A stretch of 64,000 nt of DNA from Leifsonia poae. GTDB taxonomy: Bacteria > Actinomycetota > Actinomycetes > Actinomycetales > Microbacteriaceae. Each line of letters begins with the position of its first letter. The first letter of the stretch is position 1. The notes under the pieces are model-generated. The model was not told where the DNA came from, made no database searches, and saw nothing but the letters and a program-made list of their open reading frames with translations. The DNA is taken from contig NZ_JAIHLP010000002.1 of NCBI RefSeq assembly GCF_020009625.1, positions 1,860,001 to 1,924,000 of the forward strand, in the 5' to 3' direction. The position numbers and the translations under genes were made by a program. Shown piece by piece: positions 52,015 to 61,210 of this stretch.

Positions 52015-53261
52015 CCGCGCCGGGCCCGGTCGAGGACCTGCTGCGCACCCTGGCGCCGCAGGTTCTCGGTGCGCTCCTGCGCCGGTACGGCACCGGTCAG
52101 TTCGATCTGTGCGAAGACGCGGTGCAGGAGGCGCTGCTCGCCGCCCACCAGCAGTGGCCGGAGCAGGGGCGGCCGAACGATCCGCGCGCCTGGCTCGTCA
52201 CGGCGGCCGGCCGCAAGCTCATCGACCGCATCCGCAGCGAGAGTCGTCGGCGTGAACGCGAGCGCACCCAGACGACTCTGGCGCATCCCCTCGCCGACAC
52301 CACGGCGAGCAGCGTCGACGACAGCCTGGAGGTCATGCGCCTGTGCTGTCACCCCGCGTTGTCGCGGCCGGCCCAGATCGCCCTCACGCTGCGCGCCGTC
52401 GCAGGTCTCACCACGCGGCAGATCGCTCACGCATACCTGCTGCCGGAGGCGACCGTCGCCCAGCGCATCAGCCGAGCCAAGGCACGCATCCGGGCGGCCG
52501 GCACGACCTTCCCCTCGCCGGCCACTCCGGGCGACCGCCTCGATCAAGTGCTGACTGTGCTGTACCTGATGTTCACCGAGGGGCACACGGCGACGACCGG
52601 ACCGGCGGTGCACGATGTCGAGCTCAGCGGTGAAGCCATCAGGCTGGCGCGCATGGTCTGCGCCCGGAAGCCGGAGCACGGCGAGGCGGCCGGCCTTCTC
52701 GCCCTCATGCTGCTCACCGACGCCCGGCGCGCGGCGAGAACGACCGAGGACGGCGCACTGGTTCCGCTGGACGAGCAGGACAGGAATCGCTGGAACCACG
52801 CGGCCATCGCCGAGGGCGTCGCCATCCTGGAGCGGACCCTGCCCGGGAGGCCTCCGTCGCCCTACCTCCTTCAGGCGAGCATCGCCGCGCTCCACGATGA
52901 GGCGGTGAGCACCACCGGAACGGACTGGCGACAGATCCTGATCCTCTACCGCCTGCTCGAACGGCTGACGGGCAACCCGGTGGTCACCCTCAACCGCGCG
53001 GTGGCGGAGGCGATGGTGTCGGGGCCGGCGGCCGGACTGGCGACCATCGAACGGCTCTCCGCCGACCGTCGACCGACCGACCGGCACCGGCTGCTCGCCG
53101 TGCGCGCGCATCTCCGCGAGCTGGCCGGCGAATATCAGGACGCGGCAGAGGATTACCGGGCGGCGGCCAGGGCGACCGCATCCCTGCCCGAACGTGACTA
53201 CCTGCTCGGCCGCGCACGACGCCTGACCGAAAGCGCACCGGGGGCGGCGACCGAGCGGTGA
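52011..53261 (+). CDS. ECF sigma factor, ECF42-like with C-terminal extension
   Basis: The 416-residue protein has sigma region 2 (DLCEDAVQEALLAAHQQWPE, DPRAWLVTAAGRKLIDRIRS), sigma region 4 (LTTRQIAHAYLLPEATVAQR) within the first 165 residues, and a further 230-residue helical extension with TPR-like pattern (NRAVAEAMVSGPAAGLATIE). There is no anti-sigma gene. Together with the DGPF partner this matches the ECF42 group, whose activity depends on the extension. The start is GTG, coupled to the DGPF stop. Confidence 0.88.
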   Translation: MTAPGPVEDLLRTLAPQVLGALLRRYGTGQFDLCEDAVQEALLAAHQQWPEQGRPNDPRAWLVTAAGRKLIDRIRSESRRRERERTQTTLAHPLADTTASSVDDSLEVMRLCCHPALSRPAQIALTLRAVAGLTTRQIAHAYLLPEATVAQRISRAKARIRAAGTTFPSPATPGDRLDQVLTVLYLMFTEGHTATTGPAVHDVELSGEAIRLARMVCARKPEHGEAAGLLALMLLTDARRAARTTEDGALVPLDEQDRNRWNHAAIAEGVAILERTLPGRPPSPYLLQASIAALHDEAVSTTGTDWRQILILYRLLERLTGNPVVTLNRAVAEAMVSGPAAGLATIERLSADRRPTDRHRLLAVRAHLRELAGEYQDAAEDYRAAARATASLPERDYLLGRARRLTESAPGAATER

Positions 53262-53326
53262 GGAACGGCGACCGCCTCCCCCGCCAGACGGATCCGCCCC
53301 GAGTCGCCTCCCGGTAGCGTGAGGGG

Positions 53327-54652
53327 ATGACGACGACCGCCGAGAGCGACTGGCTGCGGCCGCGGCCCGACGCCCGCGGCTACCGCACCGACGCGATCTT
53401 CGCTGCGGTCCTCACACTCGGAACTGTGGTGTCGGTGCTGCTGACGGTGCGGTCGGGGATCTTCGGGGACGCGCCGCTGTGGCAGGGGCTGATGTGGGCG
53501 GGTGCGACGGGGCTTTCGCTGGCCTTCCGACGGCGCTGGCCCGAAGCCGTCGCGATCGTCGGCTCGCTTCTGTTCCCGATCGGCGTCGGTTTCGGTGTGG
53601 CGGACATACTGTTCTCCAACATCTGCCTCTTCGTGGCGTTCTACACGCTGGGCGCCTGGAGCCGCCACCGGCGGCGTGCGACGGTTCTCCGGATCGTCAT
53701 CGTGGCAGGGATGTTCGGGTGGCTGTTCTGGAACCTGATCGTGACGGCCGGGCAGACGGCCTTCCTCCCGGCGCTCTCGCGCGACGGACTGATCTCGCCC
53801 TACCTCGCCTACGGACTCATCCAGATCATCACCAACATCCTGTACTTCGGCGGCGCCTGGTATTTCGGCGATTCGGCGTACCGCTCGGCTCGGGAGCGGG
53901 CGGAGCTGGTCGAGCTCACCCGCGAACTGGCCTCCGAGCGGGAACGCACCGAGGCGCAGGCGATCGCGCTGGAGCGAGTGCGCATCGCCCGCGAACTGCA
54001 CGACGTCGTTGCGCATCACGTCTCGGTGATGGGGGTGCAGGCAGGGGCCGCCCGTCGCGTTCTGGAGCGGGATCCCGCCCAGGCGGCGGCCGCCCTACTC
54101 ACCATCGAGTCCAACGCCCGCACGGCCGTCGACGAACTGCATCTGCTGCTCGGAGCGCTGCGAGCCGACGGTGCCGACGCGGACGACCCGGCACACCGCA
54201 GCACGAGCACGCGCGGGATCGGCCAGCTCGCCGAGCTCGTCTCGGAGACCACGGCGGCGGGCCTCCCGACGCGACTCGATGTGATCGGCGAGCCGCGCGC
54301 GGTTCCGGCCACGGTGGCTCTGAGCGCCTACCGCGTCGCGCAGGAGGCTCTGACCAACACCCGCAAGCACGCGGGCCCCGGTGCGACCGCCGAGCTGCGT
54401 GTGCGCTACCTCGTGGATGCGGTGGAACTCGAGGCCAGCGACACGGGCCTCGGCGGGTCACACTCCAGCGACGGCCGCGCCGGGCTGGGCCAGCGAGGGA
54501 TGCGCGAGCGCGTCGCCTCCGTCGGCGGCAGCATCGAGATCGGTCCGCGCGCCCGGGGCGGTTACCTCGTGCGCGCCCGGTTCCCGCTGCCCGCGACAGC
54601 CGGTGCCGGATCGGGCGAGGGAGCCGCCGCGCCCGCCGAGGGGATGTCGTGA
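53327..54652 (+). CDS. Sensor histidine kinase, HisKA_3/NarL-type
   Basis: The 441-residue protein has about five membrane segments in residues 20-180, a short coiled-coil linker, the HisKA_3 box RELHDVVAHHVSVM with phosphoacceptor His225, and a HATPase domain with AYRVAQEALTNTRKHA (Asn344) and AGLGQRGMRERV. It is coupled by a 4-base overlap to the response regulator. Lack of a large sensor domain suggests that it senses a membrane or lipid-associated stress, perhaps the substrate of the following ABC exporter. Confidence 0.92.
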   Translation: MTTTAESDWLRPRPDARGYRTDAIFAAVLTLGTVVSVLLTVRSGIFGDAPLWQGLMWAGATGLSLAFRRRWPEAVAIVGSLLFPIGVGFGVADILFSNICLFVAFYTLGAWSRHRRRATVLRIVIVAGMFGWLFWNLIVTAGQTAFLPALSRDGLISPYLAYGLIQIITNILYFGGAWYFGDSAYRSARERAELVELTRELASERERTEAQAIALERVRIARELHDVVAHHVSVMGVQAGAARRVLERDPAQAAAALLTIESNARTAVDELHLLLGALRADGADADDPAHRSTSTRGIGQLAELVSETTAAGLPTRLDVIGEPRAVPATVALSAYRVAQEALTNTRKHAGPGATAELRVRYLVDAVELEASDTGLGGSHSSDGRAGLGQRGMRERVASVGGSIEIGPRARGGYLVRARFPLPATAGAGSGEGAAAPAEGMS

Positions 54653-55338
54653 CCGCGATCCGTGTGCTGCTCGTCGACGACCAGGAGCTGGTCCGCGCCG
54701 GCTTCCGCATCATCCTCGAGTCGGAGCCGGGCATCCGTGTCGTCGGGGAGGCCGGAGACGGCGAGACGGCCGTGCGCCTGGCCGAGCAGACGCATCCGGA
54801 CGTGGTGTGCATGGATGTGCAGATGCCGGGCATGGACGGGCTGGAGGCCACCCGCCTCCTCACCGCCGGGGTGGAGCCCCGACCCGCGGTCCTGGTGCTC
54901 ACCACCTTCAACCGCGAGGACTACCTCTTCACCGCGCTGCGCGCCGGCGCCAGCGGCTTCCTGCTGAAGAACGCCAGCCCCGAGGAGCTGGTCAATGCAG
55001 TGCAGGTTCTCGCCCGCGGGGATGCGCTGCTCGCCCCGGAGCTCACCCGGCACGTCATCGCCCGGTTCGGCCAGGGCGCGACCGCGGTCCCGCCGGCCGC
55101 CGCCCCGGCTGCCCCGGCGGCGACGTCGGCGCTCGCCGAGCTCACCGACCGCGAGCGCGAGGTGCTCGGACTCCTCGCCGCGGGGATGTCGAACGGCGAG
55201 ATCGCGAAACGGCTCTACCTGGGCGAAGCGACAGTCAAGACGCATGTGTCCAAGGTGCTGCTGAAGCTTGGCCTGCGCGACCGCATCCAAGCTGTGATCT
55301 TCGCGTACGAGAACGGCCTGGCGGTGCGCGGGGAATAG
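54649..55338 (+). CDS. NarL/LuxR-family response regulator
   Basis: The 229-residue protein has an N-terminal receiver domain with acidic pocket VDDQE, phosphoacceptor Asp56 in VCMDVQMPGMDG, Thr in LVLTTFN and Lys in FLLKNASPEE. An Ala/Pro-rich linker is followed by a LuxR HTH at residues 160-225 (LTDREREVLGLLAAGMSNGE, then LYLGEATVKTHVSKVLLKL). The start is GTG overlapping the kinase stop. It probably activates the ABC exporter 91 bases downstream. Confidence 0.93.
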   Translation: MTAIRVLLVDDQELVRAGFRIILESEPGIRVVGEAGDGETAVRLAEQTHPDVVCMDVQMPGMDGLEATRLLTAGVEPRPAVLVLTTFNREDYLFTALRAGASGFLLKNASPEELVNAVQVLARGDALLAPELTRHVIARFGQGATAVPPAAAPAAPAATSALAELTDREREVLGLLAAGMSNGEIAKRLYLGEATVKTHVSKVLLKLGLRDRIQAVIFAYENGLAVRGE

Positions 55339-55428
55339 CCATCCCCCGCGCGGCGGACACCACGCGGCGGATGTGCGGCCCCCGCCTGCCGCCCTAGCGT
55401 TGCAAGCACCAACGGAAAGGTGTCTCCA

Positions 55429-56310
55429 GTGCTCGAGATCCAGGGCGTCACCAAACGCTACGGCGACCGCACCGTGCTCGACGGAGTGGACTTCACGGTC
55501 GCCCGCGCCCGCATGACCGGCTTCGTCGGCGGCAACGGCGCCGGCAAGACGACGACGATGCGCATCATCCTCGGCGTGCTCGCCGCCGACGCCGGAACGG
55601 TCAGCCTCGACGGCGCACCGTTGACCGCCGACGACCGTCGCCGCTTCGGATACATGCCCGAGGAGCGTGGACTGTACCCGAAGATGCGCGTGGCCGAGCA
55701 GCTGATCTACCTCGCCCGGCTCCACGGCCTCACCCCGGCGGCGGCGAAACGCAACACGGAGGCGCTGCTCGACCGGCTCGGGCTCGGCGAACGCGCCGAC
55801 GACCTCGTCGCGAGCCTCAGCCTGGGAAACCAGCAGCGGGCGCAGATCGCCGCGGCATTGGTACACGATCCGCTGGTGCTGGTGCTCGACGAACCGTTCT
55901 CCGGGCTCGACCCGCTCGCGGTGGATGTGGTGGTCGGCGTGCTGCGCGACCGCGCGGCGGCGGGCGTCCCCGTGCTGTTCAGCTCGCACCAGCTCGACAT
56001 CGTCGAACGCCTCTGCGACGACCTCGTCATCATCGCGGACGGCGGCATCCGGGCGACGGGTTCGACGGATGCGCTGCGCCGGGAGCACGGCGGCAGCCGG
56101 TTCGAGATCCTGCTGGCGGGCGACGCCGGCTGGATCCGCGACTTCCCCGGCGTGGACGTCCTCGACTTCGACGGCGGCTATGCCCTGTTCGAGGCGGACG
56201 GCGTCACGGCACAGGGCCTGCTGCTGCGCGCCACCACCCAGGGCACCGTCGTCAGTTTCGGTCCGCACCAGCCCTCCCTCGCCCAGATCTTCAGAGAGGC
56301 CATCCGATGA
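55429..56310 (+). CDS. ABC transporter ATP-binding protein (exporter type)
   Basis: The 293-residue ATPase has Walker A GGNGAGKTTT near residue 35, signature LSLGNQQR (variant of LSGGQ) and Walker B LVLVLDEPFSGLDP, then SSHQLDIVERLCDD. The DUF4162-like C-terminal extension is present. I chose the GTG at 55429, placed 8 bases after GGAAAGG; an earlier in-frame GTG at 55420 overlaps that binding site. It works with the permease encoded next, with which it overlaps by 4 bases. Confidence 0.9.
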   Translation: MLEIQGVTKRYGDRTVLDGVDFTVARARMTGFVGGNGAGKTTTMRIILGVLAADAGTVSLDGAPLTADDRRRFGYMPEERGLYPKMRVAEQLIYLARLHGLTPAAAKRNTEALLDRLGLGERADDLVASLSLGNQQRAQIAAALVHDPLVLVLDEPFSGLDPLAVDVVVGVLRDRAAAGVPVLFSSHQLDIVERLCDDLVIIADGGIRATGSTDALRREHGGSRFEILLAGDAGWIRDFPGVDVLDFDGGYALFEADGVTAQGLLLRATTQGTVVSFGPHQPSLAQIFREAIR

Positions 56311-57410
56311 GCACCTCCCCCGCCCCCGTCACCACGCCAGGGTTCGTCTCGAGTGTCGGCCTGGTGGCCGGACGGGAGATCAGCACCCGGCTGCGCAGCA
56401 AAGCCTTCCTCGTCTCAACCGGCATCCTGCTGCTCGTCGTGCTGGCGAGCGTGCTGCTCGGCGGCTTCCTCGGCGGCTCGCCGAGCGAGCCGAAGGTGGC
56501 CGTTCTGGGCACCGCTTCAGCGATCGTCGAGAAGGCGGGCGGCCTGGAGCAGATCCCGGTCGACTCCCGGGCGGAGGGCGAAAGGCTGGTCCGCGATGGC
56601 GAGGTGAGCGCTCTCATCGTCCCGTCCGAATCCGGCACACCCGCCGTCACCGTCATCGGCCTTGACAAGCAGCCGACCGATGTCGTGTCGGCACTGAGCC
56701 TGAGGCCGACGGTCGACCTGCTCGACCCCGCCGCGCAATCGCCGTTCCTCGTCTACATCGTCGCCATCGGCTTCGGCATGGTGTTCCTGTTCTCGGCGAT
56801 CACCTTCGGCACGATGATCGCGCAGAGCGTGGTGGAGGAGAAGCAGACGCGCATCGTGGAGATCCTCATGTCGACGATCCCCGTCCGGGCGCTGCTGGCC
56901 GGCAAGGTGCTCGGCAACAGCCTTCTCGCCTTCGGCCAGATCGTGGCGATCGCCGTGCTGGCCACCATCGGAATGATGGTCACCGACCAGACCGTGCTTC
57001 TCGGCACGGTCGGGCCGTCGATCGTCCTGTTCGTGGTGTTCTTCATCGTGGGGTTCGTGCTGCTCGCCGCACTCTACGCGGCGACCGCGGCGCTGGTCTC
57101 GCGCTCGGAGGACATCGGCTCGGTCACCTCGCCGGTGATGATGCTCGTGATGATCCCCTACTTCCTCGTCATCTTCTTCTACGACAATCCCACCGTTCTC
57201 GGCATCATGAGCTACGTGCCGTTCTCGGCGCCGGTCGGCATGCCCATCCGGGTGTTCCTCGGCACGGCCGAATGGTGGGAGCCCGTGCTGTCGCTGGCGA
57301 TCCTGGTCGCGACGACCGTGCTGGTGCTCGGCCTCGGCGCCCGCATCTACTCGAACTCGCTGCTGCGCACCGGGGCCAGGGTGACACTGTCGGAGGCGCT
57401 GAAGGGGTGA
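56307..57410 (+). CDS. ABC-2 type permease, NatB-like
   Basis: The 367-residue membrane protein has an N-terminal helix with TRLRSKAFLVSTGILLLVVL, a soluble external domain of about 100 residues, and a five-helix C-terminal bundle with SVVEEKQTRIVEILMSTIPV, which is the NatB/ABC2_membrane_3 signature for sodium, antibiotic or lipid export. It overlaps the ATPase gene. Regulation by the two-component system upstream fits a drug or cell-envelope stress exporter. Confidence 0.9.
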   Translation: MSTSPAPVTTPGFVSSVGLVAGREISTRLRSKAFLVSTGILLLVVLASVLLGGFLGGSPSEPKVAVLGTASAIVEKAGGLEQIPVDSRAEGERLVRDGEVSALIVPSESGTPAVTVIGLDKQPTDVVSALSLRPTVDLLDPAAQSPFLVYIVAIGFGMVFLFSAITFGTMIAQSVVEEKQTRIVEILMSTIPVRALLAGKVLGNSLLAFGQIVAIAVLATIGMMVTDQTVLLGTVGPSIVLFVVFFIVGFVLLAALYAATAALVSRSEDIGSVTSPVMMLVMIPYFLVIFFYDNPTVLGIMSYVPFSAPVGMPIRVFLGTAEWWEPVLSLAILVATTVLVLGLGARIYSNSLLRTGARVTLSEALKG

Positions 57411-57506
57411 TCTCCGGTCGTGGCGACCTCGCCGGCTGACCCTCGTGCGGATGCGCGCGCACCGTCTGGTGCGGCGCATCCGCCCCGGCCCGCTACCATC
57501 GGGGGC

Positions 57507-58355
57507 ATGAGCACGATCGACCCGCGCGTTGCCCGAGCCGACCGCGAGGCCCGCGCCGCGAAGGGCCCCCGATCCGCCCTGGCCGGCGTGCTGGTGCTGA
57601 TCGTCCACATCGCCCTCTGGGTCGCCGCCGGCTACGGCCTCGGCGGTCTGCTCGACACCTTCCGCCTGATGGGCGTGAACCAGGTGGGCACCGGCTGGGA
57701 CAGCGCATACAGCGACACGTTCTCGATGCTCTGGCCGATCGCGGCCGTGTTCGCCGGCTCGATCTTCGGCTTCGTCGTCACCTCGCGCCTGCGCCGATTC
57801 GGCCTGGTCGCGGCCGCTCTCGCCCCGTTCACCACCGGCACGCTCGGCGTCGCGATCGGCCTGGCGTTGTTCATCCCGGCCTGGACGCCCGCGCAGGCGT
57901 ACGGCGAGAAGGTGCCGTTCCTGGCGGGCGACCCCTCCGAGCCGTGGGGGTTCGGCTCGTGGGTGGCCTACTGGATGCCGGTCTGGTTGCCCGCCCTGTT
58001 CGCCGTCGCCTTCCTCCTCCTGCTGCTGGCCGCACTGCGGGCGGGGGTGCGAGCTCAGGCGCGGGAGAAGCAGATGGTCGACCTTGCTGCGAATGGTCGG
58101 CGCGTGCACGGAACCGTGACGGAGTCGGTCGCGACCGGCGTCGAGATCCAGGGGATGCCGCGCATCCGGTTCACGGTGCGTTTCACCGACACGAACGGCG
58201 TCGACCGCTGGGTGACCAAGAAGGGCACCTTCCCGCCGGCCTCGCTGCCCCGCGAGGGCGACCCGGCCGTGGTGTGGTTCGACCCGCTCAACCCCGGCGA
58301 TGAGAAGGGCATCGTGGTCGGACTCGGCCCGGACGCCGCCGACACCGCCCGGTAG
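57507..58355 (+). CDS. Membrane protein with DUF3592-like C-terminal domain
   Basis: The 282-residue protein has four hydrophobic segments (about 25-45, 73-95, 100-125, 155-180), then a soluble domain with GRRVHGTVTESVATGVEIQG, VRFTDTNGVDRWVTKKG and AVVWFDPLNPGDEKGIVVG. This beta-rich tail resembles DUF3592/YobI-like domains found on many actinobacterial membrane proteins. I use the ATG at 57507; the frame is open for 29 further codons with no clear binding site. Function is unknown. The PP2C gene follows after 38 bases. Confidence 0.75.
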   Translation: MSTIDPRVARADREARAAKGPRSALAGVLVLIVHIALWVAAGYGLGGLLDTFRLMGVNQVGTGWDSAYSDTFSMLWPIAAVFAGSIFGFVVTSRLRRFGLVAAALAPFTTGTLGVAIGLALFIPAWTPAQAYGEKVPFLAGDPSEPWGFGSWVAYWMPVWLPALFAVAFLLLLLAALRAGVRAQAREKQMVDLAANGRRVHGTVTESVATGVEIQGMPRIRFTVRFTDTNGVDRWVTKKGTFPPASLPREGDPAVVWFDPLNPGDEKGIVVGLGPDAADTAR

Positions 58356-58393
58356 CTCGCCGAATCCGCTTCGACGGCGTAGTGTCGGTGACC

Positions 58394-59194
58394 ATGTTCG
58401 GGTTCACGACAGGCCACCGCTCGACGAGCGGGGAGTTCCGCCGCGACAACCAGGACTCCCTTTACTCTTCGCCCTGGTCGGCATTCGTCGCCGACGGGGT
58501 CGGAGGCCACGCGGCCGGCGACATCGCCTCCGCCGCGGTCACCCTCAGGATCGCCTCGACGCTCGACGCGACGCACGGGCTCGTGCGCACGGAGTCCCGG
58601 CTGCGCGAACTGATCGCGGTCGGCAACGCCGAACTCGGGATGCGGGTGCGACACGACAACGCCCTCACCGGCATGGCGACGACCTTCACCGGCATCTTCA
58701 GCGACGGGGAACGCATCCGGGTGGCCCATGTGGGTGACTCGCGGGCGTACCTGGTGCGTGAGGGCCACCTCACGCAGGTCACCCGCGACCATTCGCTCGT
58801 GCAAGACCTGATGGATGCCGGGCGGCTCACCCCCGAGCTTGCCCGCACGCATCCGTACCGGTCGGTCGTGGTGAACGTTCTCGGCGGCGACCTCGAAGAC
58901 GCTGAGGCCGTGCAGATCCTCACCGAGCGTCCCCGCCCGGGCGACCGCTGGCTGCTCACGAGCGACGGACTCACCGACTACGTTCCCGAGGAGGTGGTGA
59001 GCGAATGCCTCTCCGCCGCCGCCCGACCTCAGGATGCGGCCGAGCTGCTGGTCAACGCGGCAACCGTTCTGCAGGCCCGCGACAACGTGACAGTCGTCGT
59101 CGCCGATGTGATCGCGCACGCGACGGAACCGGCGTACGAGCCCTCCTTCGGCGGCTCCGCGGCCGCCAGCCCGGCCTCGTCGCGCGCGTTCTAG
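58394..59194 (+). CDS. PP2C-family Ser/Thr phosphatase
   Basis: The 266-residue protein has all PP2C metal motifs: RRDNQDS, VADGVGGHAAGD, VGDSRAYLV, TSDGLTDYV and ARDNVTVVV. It therefore binds two Mn or Mg ions and should dephosphorylate Ser/Thr. It has no membrane anchor, in contrast with the PstP type beside pknA/B; no kinase gene is in the window. The ATG at 58394 has no good Shine-Dalgarno, so leaderless or GTG (58382) initiation remains possible. A hydrophobic-free Ser/Ala-rich tail ends the protein. Confidence 0.9.
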   Translation: MFGFTTGHRSTSGEFRRDNQDSLYSSPWSAFVADGVGGHAAGDIASAAVTLRIASTLDATHGLVRTESRLRELIAVGNAELGMRVRHDNALTGMATTFTGIFSDGERIRVAHVGDSRAYLVREGHLTQVTRDHSLVQDLMDAGRLTPELARTHPYRSVVVNVLGGDLEDAEAVQILTERPRPGDRWLLTSDGLTDYVPEEVVSECLSAAARPQDAAELLVNAATVLQARDNVTVVVADVIAHATEPAYEPSFGGSAAASPASSRAF

Positions 59195-59287
59195 CAGGTC
59201 GCGGCGACCGATTCAGCGACGCTGTTCCTGAATGGGATCGAGCTCTCCTGTTGGACAGAACCGGCCGGCGAGCGCGAAGGTGGTGAC

Positions 59288-60328
59288 ATGGCTTACCAAC
59301 CGGACCCCGCCCGCTACGACAGCATGCTCTACCGCCGCACCGGGCGCAGCGGACTCGATCTTCCCGCCCTGTCGTTGGGGCTCTGGCACAATTTCGGTGA
59401 CGATCGTGCGCACGAGACCCAGCGGGCCACGGTTCTGCGGGCGTTCGACCTGGGGATCACCCACTTCGACCTGGCCAACAACTATGGGCCGCCGTATGGC
59501 GCCTCCGAAGTGAACTTCGGGCGCATCCTGCGAGACGAGCTGCGCCCGCACCGGGATGAGCTGATCGTCTCGACGAAGGCCGGCTGGGACATGTGGCCCG
59601 GGCCTTACGGCCAGGGCGGCGGCAGCCGCAAATACCTTCTCGCCAGCCTCGACCAGTCGTTGCAGCGGCTCGGCCTCGACTACGTGGACATCTTCTACTC
59701 CCACCGGCCCGACCCCTCCACGCCGCTCGAGGAGACCATGCAGGCCCTCGACACCGCCGTGCGCTCGGGCAAAGCGCTGTATGTCGGCATCTCGTCGTAC
59801 AGCGCCGACGACACCCGGCGTGCCGCCGAGATCCTCCGCGAGCTGGGGACCCCGCTGCTCATCCACCAGCCGTCGTACTCGATGCTCAACCGCTGGGTCG
59901 AGAACGAGGGTCTGCTCGATGCGGCCGGCGAGCTGGGGATCGGCGTGATCGGGTTCACCGCGCTGGCACAGGGGATGCTGACCGACAAGTACCTGGGCGG
60001 GGTGCCCGACGGGTCGCGCGCCGCCGAGGGCAGTTCGCTCGACCGGGGCTGGCTGACCGACGAGGCTTTGGGGCACATCCGCGCCCTCAACGACATCGCG
60101 GCGTCGCGCGGCCAATCCCTCGCGCAGCTGGCCCTCGCCTGGGCGCTTCGGGATGCGCGGGTCACCTCGCTCGTGGTCGGCGCGAGCAGCGTCGCCCAGC
60201 TCGAGCAGAATGTCGGGGCTCTCGACCGGCTCGACTTCAGCGCCGAGGAACTCGCGGCGATCGACGAACACGCCGTGGATGCCGGCGTCGACCTCTGGGC
60301 GGGCGCGCGCCGCGGCGAACTCGGGTAG
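59288..60328 (+). CDS. Aldo/keto reductase, YghZ/L-glyceraldehyde-3-phosphate reductase type
   Basis: The 346-residue protein has the YghZ-type N-terminus LYRRTGRSGLDLPALSLGLW, Asp/Tyr in FDLANNYGPPYGASE, Lys in VSTKAGWDMWPGPYG, His in IFYSHRPD and NADP-binding SLVVGASSVAQLEQN. E. coli YghZ reduces L-glyceraldehyde 3-phosphate and methylglyoxal. It is monocistronic, with GAAGGTGGTGAC before the ATG. It is followed by a tandem repeat at 60343-60378. Confidence 0.9.
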   Translation: MAYQPDPARYDSMLYRRTGRSGLDLPALSLGLWHNFGDDRAHETQRATVLRAFDLGITHFDLANNYGPPYGASEVNFGRILRDELRPHRDELIVSTKAGWDMWPGPYGQGGGSRKYLLASLDQSLQRLGLDYVDIFYSHRPDPSTPLEETMQALDTAVRSGKALYVGISSYSADDTRRAAEILRELGTPLLIHQPSYSMLNRWVENEGLLDAAGELGIGVIGFTALAQGMLTDKYLGGVPDGSRAAEGSSLDRGWLTDEALGHIRALNDIAASRGQSLAQLALAWALRDARVTSLVVGASSVAQLEQNVGALDRLDFSAEELAAIDEHAVDAGVDLWAGARRGELG

Positions 60329-60342
60329 TGCCGGTGCCCTGG

Positions 60343-60378
60343 CCCTGTTGGCCCGAAGGCGCCCTGTTGGCCCGAAGG
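60343..60378. repeat. Tandem 17-bp direct repeat
   Basis: CCCTGTTGGCCCGAAGG occurs at 60343-60359 and again at 60362-60378, a spacing of 19 bases. It lies in the gap between the convergent aldo/keto reductase and ABC permease genes. It contains no obvious stem. It may be a replication slippage product. Confidence 0.75.
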
Positions 60379-60445
60379 GGCTGGCCGGGCCGGCGCAGGA
60401 ACCCGGCCTGGCGGCCTCGGGCGGATGCCAGCGGCGTGGCCTGGT

Positions 60446-61210
60446 TCAGAGTTCCTTACGGCGGAAGAGGGCCGCGGCCAGCGCGACGACGAGGACGCTG
60501 AGCGCCAGCGTGATCAGCACCGGCCAGAGCGGTGAGTCGGTCGCGCTCCCGGCGGCGAGCGAGGTCGCCCGGCCGAGAAGGCCGGCGGGCGAGTAGTCGG
60601 CGACGGATGTCCAGATGCCGCCGATCGAGAGCAGCACGAACACTCCGAGGCCGGCGCCGGCCGCGCCGGCGGCGGAGGGGATCAGCACGGAGAACAGAGT
60701 CATCAGCGAGACATAGAGCACGGCGAGAACGAGCCATAGCAACGCCGACGACCAGAGCGGCCCGGCCGGTGCGTCGCCGAAGGTGGCGGCGGTGAGCCCC
60801 CAGGTGATCAGGGTCGCCACGACGAGCAGCACGGCCACGTAGACGGCGTGAACGATCGCTTTGACCACGACGAACGCCGACCGGGAGACCGGTTTGGTGA
60901 GCACCAGGATGGCGGTCCCGCTTCGGCGTTCGGCCGAGACGAGGCCACCGTAGATGATGATGATCGCGAACAGTCCGATCTGCGACAGGTTCTTGATCCA
61001 CTGGCCGTAAGCGGCGAACGCGGTCGGTTCGGGCACGTGCAGCGCCGAGAATTGGTCGCCGGCGACCGCGGCGAGGAGTTGCGGCGTGTACCGGGCCAGC
61101 AGCGGCCCGGTCACGGCGAACAGCAGCAGAATCGCGGGGAGTACGAACAGACGCCAGGTGCGGACGATCTCGAACGCCTCTTTGCGGGCGAACATCAGCG
61201 AGGTCTTCAC
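60446..61210 (-). CDS. ABC-2 family permease
   Basis: The 254-residue permease has six hydrophobic segments, an N-terminal MFARKEAFEIVRTWRLFVLP and the cytoplasmic GGLVSAERRSGTAILVLTKPV loop typical of NosY/ABC2_membrane-type permeases. The start is GTG at 61208-61210, overlapping the ATPase stop by 4 bases. It exports an unidentified substrate with the ATPase upstream. Confidence 0.9.
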   Translation of the reverse strand: MKTSLMFARKEAFEIVRTWRLFVLPAILLLFAVTGPLLARYTPQLLAAVAGDQFSALHVPEPTAFAAYGQWIKNLSQIGLFAIIIIYGGLVSAERRSGTAILVLTKPVSRSAFVVVKAIVHAVYVAVLLVVATLITWGLTAATFGDAPAGPLWSSALLWLVLAVLYVSLMTLFSVLIPSAAGAAGAGLGVFVLLSIGGIWTSVADYSPAGLLGRATSLAAGSATDSPLWPVLITLALSVLVVALAAALFRRKEL

